A stretch of 64,000 bases of DNA from Rhodanobacteraceae bacterium ZG21-1 (lineage in GTDB: Bacteria > Pseudomonadota > Gammaproteobacteria > Xanthomonadales > Rhodanobacteraceae), in the NCBI GenBank assembly GCA_021390615.1, contig JAJEJU010000016.1, forward strand, positions 1 to 64,000, read 5' to 3'. The notes beneath the pieces are model-generated. The model saw only the letters and a program-made list of their open reading frames with translations, did no database searches and was not told where the DNA came from. Both the position numbers and the translations under genes were made by a program. This document shows, in pieces, positions 22,347-30,505 of this stretch; the stretch's first letter is position 1, and each line of letters opens with the position of its first letter.

Positions 22347-22374
22347 GCCGATTACATTCATCGGCGCGGCCGAT
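22347..22374. promoter_or_regulatory. Candidate LysR-regulator operator between the divergent MFS and LysR genes
   Basis: Three alternating arms, GCCGAT (22347), ATCGGC (22360) and GCCGAT (22369), form two overlapping inverted repeats with 7-base and 3-base spacers. They lie 12 bp before the LysR-type start, as expected for an autorepressing and activating site. Seen in sequence; regulator binding is inferred. Confidence 0.55.
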
Positions 22375-22385
22375 AAGATGGCCGG

Positions 22386-23315
22386 ATGGATCTGCTTTCC
22401 GCCATGCGCATCTACGTTCGGGTGGTCGAGCGCGGCAGCCTGTCGGGCGCGGCGCGCGACCTCGGCCTGGGCCAGCCGGCGGTGAGCGAGCGGGTCGAAC
22501 GGCTCGAGCAGCATCTCGGCGTGCGCCTGCTTCGCCGCAGCACGCGGGCGATCTCGGTTACCGATGCGGGGCTGCTGTTCTACGAGCGCAGCAAGCGCGT
22601 GCTGGAGGCGGCCGAAGAAGCGCGCGCGGCGGTGATGCCGGACAACGGCGAGCTGCGCGGCAGCCTGCGCATCGCTGCACCGCACGGGCTGGGCGAGGTG
22701 GTGCTGCCGCGGCTGCTGTCACGCCTGCGCGAGCGTCACCCACAACTCGGTATCGACCTGGTCTTGAACGACCGCATCGTCGATCCGGTGACCGAAGGCG
22801 TCGACCTCTCGTTGCGCCTGGGTTCGCCCGGCGAAGGGCAATACGTGGCGCGGCGCCTGGGCCACGTGCAGCGCATCCTGCTGGCGGCGCCGTCCTATCT
22901 CGCCCGGCATGCGCCGCCGCTGCAGCCGCACGAGCTGGCTGCGCATCCCTTCGTGCGGGTGGCCGGTGTGTTCGGCGACGGGCGCCTGCCGCTGCAGGCC
23001 GCACGCGGCGCGCTGGTTTCGGTGCCGCTCGACGTGGCCTGGCAGCTCAGCCATTGGCGCCCTGCTTATGAGTTGCTGCTGGAAGGCGCGGGCATCGGCG
23101 TGCTGCAGCAGCCGGTGTGCGCCGAGGCGATCGCCGCCGGGCAGCTGCTGCCCTTGCTGCCCGGCTACCGCGTGCCGGGCTTCGACCTGCACGCCCTGTA
23201 TCCGCCGGCCAAGTCGGTGCCGCCCAAGACCCGCGCCCTGCTCGCGCTGCTGGAAGAGCAACTGCCGGCGGCGCTGGCCTGGCCTCGCCAGGCCGACGCA
23301 ATCATCGGTACCTAG
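22386..23315 (+). CDS. LysR-family transcriptional regulator
   Basis: A 309-residue LTTR. The N-terminal winged HTH includes MRIYVRVVERGSLSGAARDLG and QPAVSERVERLEQHLGVRLLRRSTR. The remaining substrate-binding domain begins at GELRGSLRIAAPHGLGEVVLPRL and is typical of the CrgA-like LTTRs that neighbour MFS exporters. The gene is divergent from the exporter at 21.0-22.3 kb and probably controls it. The stop codon overlaps that of the convergent aminopeptidase gene in a shared CTAG. Confidence 0.9.
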   Translation: MDLLSAMRIYVRVVERGSLSGAARDLGLGQPAVSERVERLEQHLGVRLLRRSTRAISVTDAGLLFYERSKRVLEAAEEARAAVMPDNGELRGSLRIAAPHGLGEVVLPRLLSRLRERHPQLGIDLVLNDRIVDPVTEGVDLSLRLGSPGEGQYVARRLGHVQRILLAAPSYLARHAPPLQPHELAAHPFVRVAGVFGDGRLPLQAARGALVSVPLDVAWQLSHWRPAYELLLEGAGIGVLQQPVCAEAIAAGQLLPLLPGYRVPGFDLHALYPPAKSVPPKTRALLALLEEQLPAALAWPRQADAIIGT

Positions 23316-24700
23316 GCAGGCCGGCGCGCGTAGCGCTGCTGCAGCAGGGCGAACGCGGCGCGCAGTCCCATCGCCTCGCCGCCGCGCGGCCGGCCGGGGC
23401 GGTCGCCGTCGTTCCAGGCGTAGGTGTCCAGGTGCATCCAGGCCACTGTATCGGGCACGAAGCGCTGCATGTACAGCGCGGCGGTGATCGCGCCGGCATG
23501 GCGCGAGGCGCCGCTGTTGGCGACGTCGGCCAGATAGGAGTCGAGCATCCTCTGGTAGGGCTGCCACAGCGGCAGCCGCCACAGCGGATCCTGCACGCTG
23601 CGGCCGGCCGCCAGCAGTTCGTCGGCCAGCGCGTCGCGATTGGCGAACAGCGCCGGCAGGTCGGGGCCCAGCGCGACGCGTGCGGCGCCGGTCAACGTGG
23701 CGAAGTCCAGCATCAGGTCGGGTTGCTGCTCGGCGCCGTAGCTCAGCGCGTCGCACAGGATCAGGCGGCCTTCCGCATCGGTGTTGTCCACCTCCACCGT
23801 GATGCCTGCGCGGGTGGTGATCACCTCGCCGGGGCGCATCGCGTTGCCGGCCACCGCGTTTTCCACCGCGGGAATCAGCAGGGTCAGCTGCACCGGCAGC
23901 TTCGCCTGCATGACCAGGCCGGCCAGGGCGATCGCGTGTGCGGCGCCGCCCATGTCCTTCTTCATCCAGCGCATGCCGTCGGCGGGTTTCAGGTCGAGGC
24001 CGCCGGTGTCGAAGCACACGCCTTTGCCGACCAGCACCAGCTTCGGATGCGCGGCCTTGCCCCAGCTCAGCTCGATCAGCCGCGGCGCGCGATGGCTGGC
24101 GCGGCCCACCGCGTGGATGGTGGGGAAGTTCGCCTTCAGCAGCTCGTCGCCCACCCATTCGCGCAGCTTGGCCTTGTGCGTGCGGCGGAGCTGCTTGACC
24201 GCATCGGCCAGCTGCTTCGGCCCCATGTCCTCGGTGGGCGTGTTGACCAGATCGCGGACCAGCGCGGTGGCCTCGACCAGCGGCGTCGTCGCCGCCAGCT
24301 CTTCGGCGGACACCGCCAGGCTGGCTGGCGTGCGCGCGGGCTTGCGGTAGCGGGTGAACTGGTAGGCGCTGAGCGCCCAGCCGAGCAGGGCTCGTGAGCT
24401 GTCTTCCAGCACGCCTTCCGCGGCCAGGTGATAGCGCGCCTGCGGCAGCGCCAGCGGCAGGCCGGCCAGCGCATTCAGCGGATCGGCCGCATCCACGCCC
24501 ACCAGCACGCGCACCAGCCGTCCGCCCGCATCGGCGAGCAGGGCGAAGCGCCCGGGTTTCGGTTCGAAACCGGTCTGTTCCAGCCACTGGCGCTGCGCGG
24601 CGCTGAGCCGCTTGCGGCAGGCGGCGAAATGCGCGGCGTCGACGGTCTCGATGGCGATGCCGTGGCGATCGTTTGACTTGCGTTCGAGCAGGGCGGACAT
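23312..24700 (-). CDS. M17-family leucyl aminopeptidase
   Basis: A 462-residue cytosolic metallo-aminopeptidase. The C-terminal catalytic domain shows the metal- and substrate-binding blocks VLVGKGVCFDTGGLDLKP (Lys and Asp ligands), MKKDMGGAA and the family signature NTDAEGRLILCDAL, which carries Asp/Glu metal ligands and the catalytic Arg. DFATLTGAARVALG follows. The N-terminal domain is shorter and divergent from PepA, as in the PepB-like subgroup, so I do not assign pepA. Last gene of a minus-strand group of three: PstS/LysM protein, HAD phosphatase, aminopeptidase. Confidence 0.9.
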   Translation of the reverse strand: MSALLERKSNDRHGIAIETVDAAHFAACRKRLSAAQRQWLEQTGFEPKPGRFALLADAGGRLVRVLVGVDAADPLNALAGLPLALPQARYHLAAEGVLEDSSRALLGWALSAYQFTRYRKPARTPASLAVSAEELAATTPLVEATALVRDLVNTPTEDMGPKQLADAVKQLRRTHKAKLREWVGDELLKANFPTIHAVGRASHRAPRLIELSWGKAAHPKLVLVGKGVCFDTGGLDLKPADGMRWMKKDMGGAAHAIALAGLVMQAKLPVQLTLLIPAVENAVAGNAMRPGEVITTRAGITVEVDNTDAEGRLILCDALSYGAEQQPDLMLDFATLTGAARVALGPDLPALFANRDALADELLAAGRSVQDPLWRLPLWQPYQRMLDSYLADVANSGASRHAGAITAALYMQRFVPDTVAWMHLDTYAWNDGDRPGRPRGGEAMGLRAAFALLQQRYARRPA

Positions 24701-24770
24701 GCGGATTCCTCGTGGCGCGCCGGGCGCGCGGATGTTGCGACGGGCCTGCGTCTGAGCGCGGGCAGGGAAA

Positions 24771-25481
24771 TTATGCGGCGGAAACGCCTGGATCGTGCAG
24801 GTCGAGCCAGTCGGCCAGCGCGGTCAGGTCACGCAGTTCCAGCTCCGGCGGCGCGCCCAGTTCGGCGGGCCACGCTGCGTCGCCGCGGTTGATCCAGGCG
24901 GTGCGCAGCCCCGCGGCGCGCGCGCCGATGACGTCGAGCCTGGGGTCGTCGCCGACGTGCAGGATCTGCGCCGGCGGCACATTGAGCTTCTCGGCGGCCA
25001 GTTCGAAGATGCGCGGCGCGGGCTTGGCCTCGCCGCATTCGCGTGCGGTGACCTCGCAGGCGAAATGCGCCTGGATGCCGATCATGGCGAGATCGGCGTT
25101 GCCGTTGGTGAGGCTGGCCACCGGCCTGCGCGCGGCCAGCCGGGTCAGCGCCGGCAGGGCGTCGGGAAACAGCTCGACGCTGTTGCGTCCGCGAAAGTAC
25201 ACCTCCCACAGCGCCTGCAGCGGCGCATCCTCGATGCCGCAGGCGGCGAACGCCTGCTGCATGGTGAGGTGACGCTGGGTGGTGAAGTCATGCGCGAGAT
25301 CGAGCCGCTCGCTGGCCACCTGCGCGCGCAGGGCGCGCAAAGCGGGAATCGGCCAGGCCTGCGCCACCTCGGGATGGTGCTGGCGCAGATAGTCGTCCAG
25401 CGCGTGATCGGCCCGCTCCAGCGCCGGGAGCACGGGCCACAGCGTGTCGTCCAGGTCCAGCGTGATCGCGCGTATGCGCAC
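24771..25481 (-). CDS. HAD-superfamily phosphatase (YigB-like)
   Basis: A 236-residue HAD hydrolase. Motif I is LDLDDTLWP (nucleophile Asp9, acid Asp11); motif II is SLTNGNAD; the motif III Lys lies in GEAKPAPRIF; motif IV is HVGDDPRLDVIGARAAG. The alpha-helical cap between motifs I and II is that of subfamily IA. The pattern with DLDDTLWP resembles YigB, a phosphatase of the flavin pathway, but substrate specificity cannot be proven here. Its start lies 5 bp from the stop of the upstream LysM gene, so they are probably cotranscribed. Confidence 0.88.
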   Translation of the reverse strand: MRIRAITLDLDDTLWPVLPALERADHALDDYLRQHHPEVAQAWPIPALRALRAQVASERLDLAHDFTTQRHLTMQQAFAACGIEDAPLQALWEVYFRGRNSVELFPDALPALTRLAARRPVASLTNGNADLAMIGIQAHFACEVTARECGEAKPAPRIFELAAEKLNVPPAQILHVGDDPRLDVIGARAAGLRTAWINRGDAAWPAELGAPPELELRDLTALADWLDLHDPGVSAA

Positions 25482-25486
25482 GGCGC

Positions 25487-26986
25487 CTAGCGGGCGCCGA
25501 TGATCAGGGTCTGGCCCAGCTTGACCTTGTCGCCTTTCAGATGGTTCCAGGCACGCACCTGCGCTTCGTCCACCGAGTGCTTGCGCGCGATGGAGTACAG
25601 CGTTTCGCCGGCACCTACCGTGTAGGTCTTCATCACCTTGGCCTTGGCGACCTTCTCGGTCTTGGCGGCCTTGGCCGGCTTGGCCTGCGGCTTTTCTTCG
25701 GCGACTTTCTTGGCGGGCGCCTGCTTGGCCGGCTTGGTGTGGACCGGCTTGCTGCGAACCGGCTTGCTGCGAACCACCACCGCATCGCCAGTAACCCGGC
25801 TGAAATCGCTGCCGCGACTGCTGCCGGCAGCCACGGTGATCGCATCGCCGACCACGTGAGCGAGGCTGGGGGCTTCTTCGGCAGCGGTGCTGGTAGTGGC
25901 GCTGCCGGTGACGCCAGCGAGGCTGGGTTCCGCTGCGGCGGCGGCGATGGCCTCTTTTTTGGCCTTTTTCGAATTACCGGCCTCGATCGCGGCCAACACG
26001 CCGCTGGTCGCCGGCACGTGCTGCGCGCCGCTGGAGGTGGCCAGGGTGGCGCCTGCGGCGCTGGCGGTGGCCAGCGGCTCGCTCGAGGCATGGCCACCGG
26101 TCTCGGCGAGGATCTTGCTGCGGCGGCCGGCGTCCATCGAGGCCAGCGCGATGCCGTCCTGATATGGCACCAGCTGATGCTGGCGCAGGATCGCCTTGCC
26201 CTTGTCGCCGTTGACGAAGTCGACGAAGGCCTGCGCATCGGCGGCCTTCGGGCTGGTGGCGTTGGTCACCAGGTACAGCGGCGTGTACAGCGGATAGCTG
26301 CCGTCGCTCACGCTGGCGGTCGACGGCGCGATGCCGTCGATGTGCAGGATCTTGACCTTGGCGTTGCCGCGGATGCCGGCCATGGTGGTGGCGCCGAGGC
26401 CGGCCACGTCGATGCCCACGCCTTCTTCCAGCTTCACCGTGTTGACGTACAGGCGCGGCGCGGCGACCGGCTGGTTGCCGCGGCCGAACAGCAGCTTGCG
26501 CAGGCTGAACTCGACGCCGTCGCCAGGGCTGGCCACGGCGTACAGGTCGATCGGCTGGTCGCTGCCGCCGACCTCCTTCCAGTTGGTGATCTTGCCGTAG
26601 TAGATGTCGTGCAGCTGCGCCAGGGTCAGGTTGCTGACCGGGTTGGACGCGTGGGTCACCATCACCAGGGCGTCCCAGGCCACCGGAGTGAAGGTGAGCG
26701 AGCCTTCGCTGCCGGTGCCGGCGCGCGCGCTGCCGGCCAGGTCGGCCTTGCCGCTGGTGACGGCATCGAGGCCGGAGGCGGTGTTGAACGGCTGCAGTTC
26801 GATCTTGCCGTGGCCGGATTTCTCCCATGCCTTGGCGACGTCGTTGACCACGCCGCGGGCGGTGGTGACGTCGCCGCGCCAAATCAGCGTCTGGCTGCTG
26901 GCGGCGCTGGCGGCTGCGAAGGCGACGGTGGAAACGCAGGTGCCGATCAGCAAGGCGGTGAGCAGGCGGGCAGGACGGAAGGACAT
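25487..26986 (-). CDS. PstS-like phosphate-binding domain fused to a C-terminal LysM domain
   Basis: A 499-residue exported protein. After a signal peptide (ending near VAFAAASA) comes a type-2 periplasmic binding domain of PstS type: STAS-like GSEGSLTFTPVAWDALVMVTH, NLTLAQLHDIYYGKITNWKEVGG, PSTASVSDGSYPLYTPLYL and ADAQAFVDFV. A long Ala/Lys-rich disordered linker with repeated SKPVR(S/T)KP-type motifs leads to a LysM domain in the last 48 residues (TYTVGAGETLYSIARKH), which should anchor it to peptidoglycan. No pstC, pstA or pstB lies nearby. Likely a periplasmic solute sensor or scavenger held at the wall rather than a transporter subunit; that role is inference. ATG 26998 is an alternative start. 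Confidence 0.82.
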   Translation of the reverse strand: MSFRPARLLTALLIGTCVSTVAFAAASAASSQTLIWRGDVTTARGVVNDVAKAWEKSGHGKIELQPFNTASGLDAVTSGKADLAGSARAGTGSEGSLTFTPVAWDALVMVTHASNPVSNLTLAQLHDIYYGKITNWKEVGGSDQPIDLYAVASPGDGVEFSLRKLLFGRGNQPVAAPRLYVNTVKLEEGVGIDVAGLGATTMAGIRGNAKVKILHIDGIAPSTASVSDGSYPLYTPLYLVTNATSPKAADAQAFVDFVNGDKGKAILRQHQLVPYQDGIALASMDAGRRSKILAETGGHASSEPLATASAAGATLATSSGAQHVPATSGVLAAIEAGNSKKAKKEAIAAAAAEPSLAGVTGSATTSTAAEEAPSLAHVVGDAITVAAGSSRGSDFSRVTGDAVVVRSKPVRSKPVHTKPAKQAPAKKVAEEKPQAKPAKAAKTEKVAKAKVMKTYTVGAGETLYSIARKHSVDEAQVRAWNHLKGDKVKLGQTLIIGAR

Positions 26987-26998
26987 GATGATGGGCAA

Positions 26999-27412
26999 CC
27001 CCGGTGTGCTTGATATGGAAGGCGGCTGGCGCGCCGTAGCGGGACCGGCTGGCCATTAAAGCGGCTATTTGAGCCATCCGCGGTCAAAACATCAAGCATG
27101 GACATGCGCTTGCGTTAAGCATTGGAGGCTCTGGATCAAGCCGAGCTGGCCGTGGCGTGCCGCGCGATCCGTCTCCGCAGCAGGTTGTCACGCCTGCTGT
27201 GCGTGGCTGCCACGGCGAGGTGCGGGCTCGTGCCTGAGGGTCATCCGCAGGCGTGGTCGCGATCGAGATTTCTGCACGCATTCGGTGTCGTCCGATGGCG
27301 CGAATTTAGGTGTCGTGGCAGTTGTCGCGCCGGCTGTGGCGGAGCGATGACGAGCACGTGATTGGCCCTTTACATCGACCGGGCACAGGGGTAACTTCGC
27401 TATCCGTCCGCA
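26999..27412. other. Gene-free divergent region before nrdJ
   Basis: Several short open frames overlap here on both strands but none resembles a protein family or has a matching ribosome-binding site. The stretch separates the minus-strand LysM gene from the plus-strand nrdJ group and must hold both promoters. I looked for a cobalamin riboswitch because NrdJ uses adenosylcobalamin, and saw no B12 box. Confidence 0.5.
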
Positions 27413-27428
27413 ACACAACATCTTGTGT
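27413..27428. promoter_or_regulatory. NrdR box 1 upstream of nrdJ
   Basis: ACACAACATCTTGTGT is a near-perfect palindrome and matches the NrdR-box consensus ACACWATATATWGTGT very closely. It lies 166 bp before the nrdJ start. NrdR represses ribonucleotide reductase genes in response to dATP/ATP. Confidence 0.8.
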
Positions 27429-27445
27429 TCGCGTATCAGGATTCC

Positions 27446-27461
27446 ACCCAAGTGTTGGTGT
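27446..27461. promoter_or_regulatory. Weaker NrdR box 2
   Basis: ACCCAAGTGTTGGTGT matches the NrdR-box consensus at about ten of 16 positions, with both outer arms kept. Its start is 33 bp after that of box 1, about three helical turns, close to the usual paired-box spacing of 31-32 bp. Confidence 0.5.
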
Positions 27462-27594
27462 CGCTGCGGGCCGCCTCGAACTTCTTCCATTGCGCTCGAA
27501 GAAGGTTTCGGTGAAGGCGTCAGGCAGGTACGGATCGGGTTGCCGGCGGTAGGCCGGACGGGTTCATCACCCGCCAGGAAAGCAGGGAGCAGTC

Positions 27595-29790
27595 ATGACA
27601 AAAATCAACGGGGCTCAGGCCACCGGGGAGAGCAGGAAACCGATGAGCACCGTCCGTGTGCAAAGCCTAGGCAGCGCCGCCGCCGACATCCCGCTGCAGC
27701 CGGCGTCCTACGACATCTGGGACAAGAAGTACCGCCTGCGCAGCAAGTCGGGCGAGGCGGTCGATCCCAGCGTCGACGGCACCTGGCAGCGCGTCGCGCG
27801 CGCCCTGTCCGAGGTGGAAGCCAGCGAAGCGCTACGCGAACACTGGTACGAGCGCTTCCTGTGGGCGCTGCGCCGCGGTGCGATTCCCGCCGGTCGCATC
27901 ACTTCCAATGCCGGCGCGCTGGAACACAAGCCGGCCACCTCGACCATCAACTGCACGGTGTCGGGCACCATCCGTGATTCGATGGACGACATCCTGGAGA
28001 AGGTGCACGAGGCCGGCCTCACCCTGAAGGCCGGCTGCGGCATCGGCTACGAGTTCTCCACGCTGCGCCCGCGCGGCGCCTACGTGTCGGGCGCCGGCGC
28101 GTATACCTCCGGCCCGCTGTCGTTCATGGATATCTACGACAAGATGTGCTTCACGGTGTCGTCCGCCGGCGGACGCCGCGGCGCGCAGATGGGCACCTTC
28201 GACATTTCCCACCCGGACGCCAAGGAATTCATTCGCGCCAAGCGCGAGAACGGCCGGCTGCGCCAGTTCAACCTTTCGCTGCTGATCACCGACGGCTTCA
28301 TGCAGGCGGTCGAGCACGACCAGGACTGGCCGCTGGTGTTCCCGGTGCACGTGAAGGAACAGGACGAGATCGACCTGGCCGACCCGAACAAGGTGGTCTG
28401 GCGCGAGTGGCCCACCCACGAGAACTACGTGGCGCGCGAAGACGGCCTGGTCGCCTGCAAGATCTACGGGCGCATCCGCGCGCGGCATCTGTGGGACATG
28501 ATCATGGTGTCCACCTACGACTATGCCGAGCCCGGCTTCATCCTGATCGACAAGGTCAACGAGATGAACAACAACTGGTGGTGCGAGCACATCCGCGCCA
28601 CCAATCCCTGCGGCGAGCAGCCGCTGCCGCCGTACGGCTCCTGCCTGCTCGGCTCGATCAACCTGACCACCTTCGTGCGCGACCCGTTCGGTCCCAAGGC
28701 GCGCTTCGACTGGGACGAGTACCGCGAGGTGGTGAAGATCTTCACCCGCATGCTCGACAACGTGGTCGAGATCAACGGCCTGCCGCTGGAGCAGCAGCGC
28801 CACGAAATTCTGTCCAAGCGTCGTCACGGCATGGGCTTCCTCGGGCTGGGCTCGACCCTGACCATGCTCAAGCATCGCTACGGCAGCGCCGACGCCGCGG
28901 CCTTCACCGAAGACGCCTCCCGCGAGATGGCGGTGGCCGGCTGGGAAGTGGCGCTGGAGCTGGCCAAGGAGAAAGGCCCGGCGCCGGTGCTGGCGCAGGA
29001 ATACACCGTCACCGGCGACATGCTGCGCAAGCGTCCTGAAATGGCCGTCGACGGCTACAAGGTCGGCGATCGCATTCCCGGTCGCGTGCTGCACGCCACC
29101 TACAGCCGCTACATGCAGCGCATCGCCGCCGTCGCGCCGAACCTGGTCAAGCAGCTCGCCGAGACCGGCGCCCGCTTCACCCACCACAGCTCGATCGCCC
29201 CCACCGGCACCATCTCCCTGTCGCTGGCCAACAACGCCAGCAACGGCATCGAGCCCAGCTTCGCCCATCACTATTCGCGCAACGTGATTCGTGAGGGCAG
29301 GAAGACCAAGGAAAAGGTCGAGGTGTACAGCTACGAGTTGCTGGCCTATCGCGCGCTTATCAACGCCGCCGCGCTGCCGTTCAGCGACGACCCGTCCGCC
29401 AAGCTGCCGGACTATTTCGTGGCCGCCGACGACATCAGCCCCAAGGAGCATGTCGACATCCAGGCCGCCGCGCAGAAGTGGATCGATTCGTCGATCTCCA
29501 AGACCGCGAATGTGCCGACCGACTACCCTTACGAAGATTTCAAGGACATCTACTTCTACGCCTACAAGCAGGGCCTGAAGGGATGCACCACGTTCCGCTT
29601 CAATCCGGCCGCTTTCCAGGGCGTGCTGGTGAAGGAGTCGGACCTTGAAAACACCCTCTACCGGTTCGAGTTGGAGGACGGTAGTGTGGTCGAACTGAAG
29701 GGCAACGAAGAGGTGGAGTACGACGGCGAGACCCACACCGCCGCCAACCTGTTCGATGCCTTGAAGGAAGGGTATTACGGCAAGTTCTAA
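27595..29790 (+). CDS. nrdJ: Adenosylcobalamin-dependent (class II) ribonucleotide reductase, catalytic subunit
   Basis: A 731-residue class II reductase that makes deoxyribonucleotides with a B12-generated thiyl radical. It carries the first redox Cys in TINCTVSG, the GCGIGYEFSTLRPRGA and SAGGRRGAQMGTFDISHPD substrate blocks, NPCGEQPLPPYGSCLLGSINL with the radical Cys, and APTGTISLSLANNASNGIEP. The C-terminal cysteine pair needed for re-reduction is missing; it is on the protein encoded at 30506-31231, so this is the NrdJa half of a split enzyme. AGGGAG precedes ATG 27595; ATG 27643 is an alternative. Two NrdR boxes lie upstream. Confidence 0.94.
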   Translation: MTKINGAQATGESRKPMSTVRVQSLGSAAADIPLQPASYDIWDKKYRLRSKSGEAVDPSVDGTWQRVARALSEVEASEALREHWYERFLWALRRGAIPAGRITSNAGALEHKPATSTINCTVSGTIRDSMDDILEKVHEAGLTLKAGCGIGYEFSTLRPRGAYVSGAGAYTSGPLSFMDIYDKMCFTVSSAGGRRGAQMGTFDISHPDAKEFIRAKRENGRLRQFNLSLLITDGFMQAVEHDQDWPLVFPVHVKEQDEIDLADPNKVVWREWPTHENYVAREDGLVACKIYGRIRARHLWDMIMVSTYDYAEPGFILIDKVNEMNNNWWCEHIRATNPCGEQPLPPYGSCLLGSINLTTFVRDPFGPKARFDWDEYREVVKIFTRMLDNVVEINGLPLEQQRHEILSKRRHGMGFLGLGSTLTMLKHRYGSADAAAFTEDASREMAVAGWEVALELAKEKGPAPVLAQEYTVTGDMLRKRPEMAVDGYKVGDRIPGRVLHATYSRYMQRIAAVAPNLVKQLAETGARFTHHSSIAPTGTISLSLANNASNGIEPSFAHHYSRNVIREGRKTKEKVEVYSYELLAYRALINAAALPFSDDPSAKLPDYFVAADDISPKEHVDIQAAAQKWIDSSISKTANVPTDYPYEDFKDIYFYAYKQGLKGCTTFRFNPAAFQGVLVKESDLENTLYRFELEDGSVVELKGNEEVEYDGETHTAANLFDALKEGYYGKF

Positions 29791-29817
29791 AACAAACGTC
29801 TCGGAGGGGATCACCAC

Positions 29818-30408
29818 ATGTCTATCGATACCGAAGTTGTGAATGACAGCGCCGTCCCGGCCGCCCCCGAGGCGCCGGTGGCGGAAACGCCGGCAGAACC
29901 GGCGGCCGCCGCGCCGGCTCCTGCGTCGGTGAAGAAGGCCGCCAGGAAGAAGCCGGCTGCGAAGAAGGCTGCGCCCAAGAAAGCGGCCGCCAAGAAAGTT
30001 GCTGCGAAGAAGGCTGCGCCGAAGAAGGCTGCAGCCAAAAAAGCGGTGAAGAAGGCCGCTGCCAAGAAATCCACCGCCAAGAAGGCGGTGAAGAAGGCTG
30101 TCGCCAAGAAGGCGGCGGCCGCGAAGAAGGCCGTCAAGAAAGCGGCGCGCAAGGTGGCCAAGAAGGCCGGCGCCGTGAAGAAGGCGGTGAAGAAAGCTGT
30201 CAAGAAGAGCAGCGCGAAAGTAGCAAGGAAGGTCAGCACCAAGAAGGCGGCAAGCTCCAAGAAGGCCGCGCCGAAGAAGGCGGCCGTAAAGAAGTCCGCC
30301 AAGAAAAAGACCGTCGCCAAGGCGGTCAAGAGGTCCACTGCCAGCAAGAAGGCGGGCGCCAAGCCGGCTCGCAAGCCGGCGGCCAAGAAGGCTGCCCGCA
30401 GGAAGTAA
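29818..30408 (+). CDS. Histone H1-like Lys/Ala-rich DNA-binding protein
   Basis: A 196-residue protein. Residues 1-38 are acidic and Pro/Ala rich (EAPVAETPAEPAAAAPAPAS); the remainder is built from KKAAAKK/KKAAPKK-type units like the H1 C-terminal tail and the AlgP/HctB type bacterial histone-like proteins. It should bind DNA or RNA non-specifically and compact the nucleoid. A strong GGAGGGG ribosome-binding site precedes the ATG. It is inserted between the two halves of the class II reductase, and a strong GC hairpin follows its stop. DNA in this gene is itself repetitive and prone to slippage, so length probably varies between strains. Confidence 0.88.
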   Translation: MSIDTEVVNDSAVPAAPEAPVAETPAEPAAAAPAPASVKKAARKKPAAKKAAPKKAAAKKVAAKKAAPKKAAAKKAVKKAAAKKSTAKKAVKKAVAKKAAAAKKAVKKAARKVAKKAGAVKKAVKKAVKKSSAKVARKVSTKKAASSKKAAPKKAAVKKSAKKKTVAKAVKRSTASKKAGAKPARKPAAKKAARRK

Positions 30409-30417
30409 GTCGTAAGC

Positions 30418-30447
30418 GATCCGGCCCGGCTCCGGCCGGGCCGGATC
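30418..30447 (+). terminator. GC-rich hairpin after the histone-like gene
   Basis: GATCCGGCCCGG (30418-30429) and CCGGGCCGGATC (30436-30447) form a perfect 12-bp stem with a 6-base loop, followed by TTCGTCT. The T-run is poor, so it may be a partial terminator or an mRNA-stabilising hairpin that lowers expression of the downstream nrdJ partner. Confidence 0.6.
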
Positions 30448-30505
30448 TTCGTCTCTGCCGACGGCGGCGTCCGCACCCATCACTCGAACAAGAAAAACCA
30501 GAGCC

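Noticed and set aside
27000-27594. Cobalamin riboswitch upstream of the B12-dependent reductase
   Set aside because: No B12-box-like sequence or multi-stem layout was seen; the region instead holds NrdR boxes.
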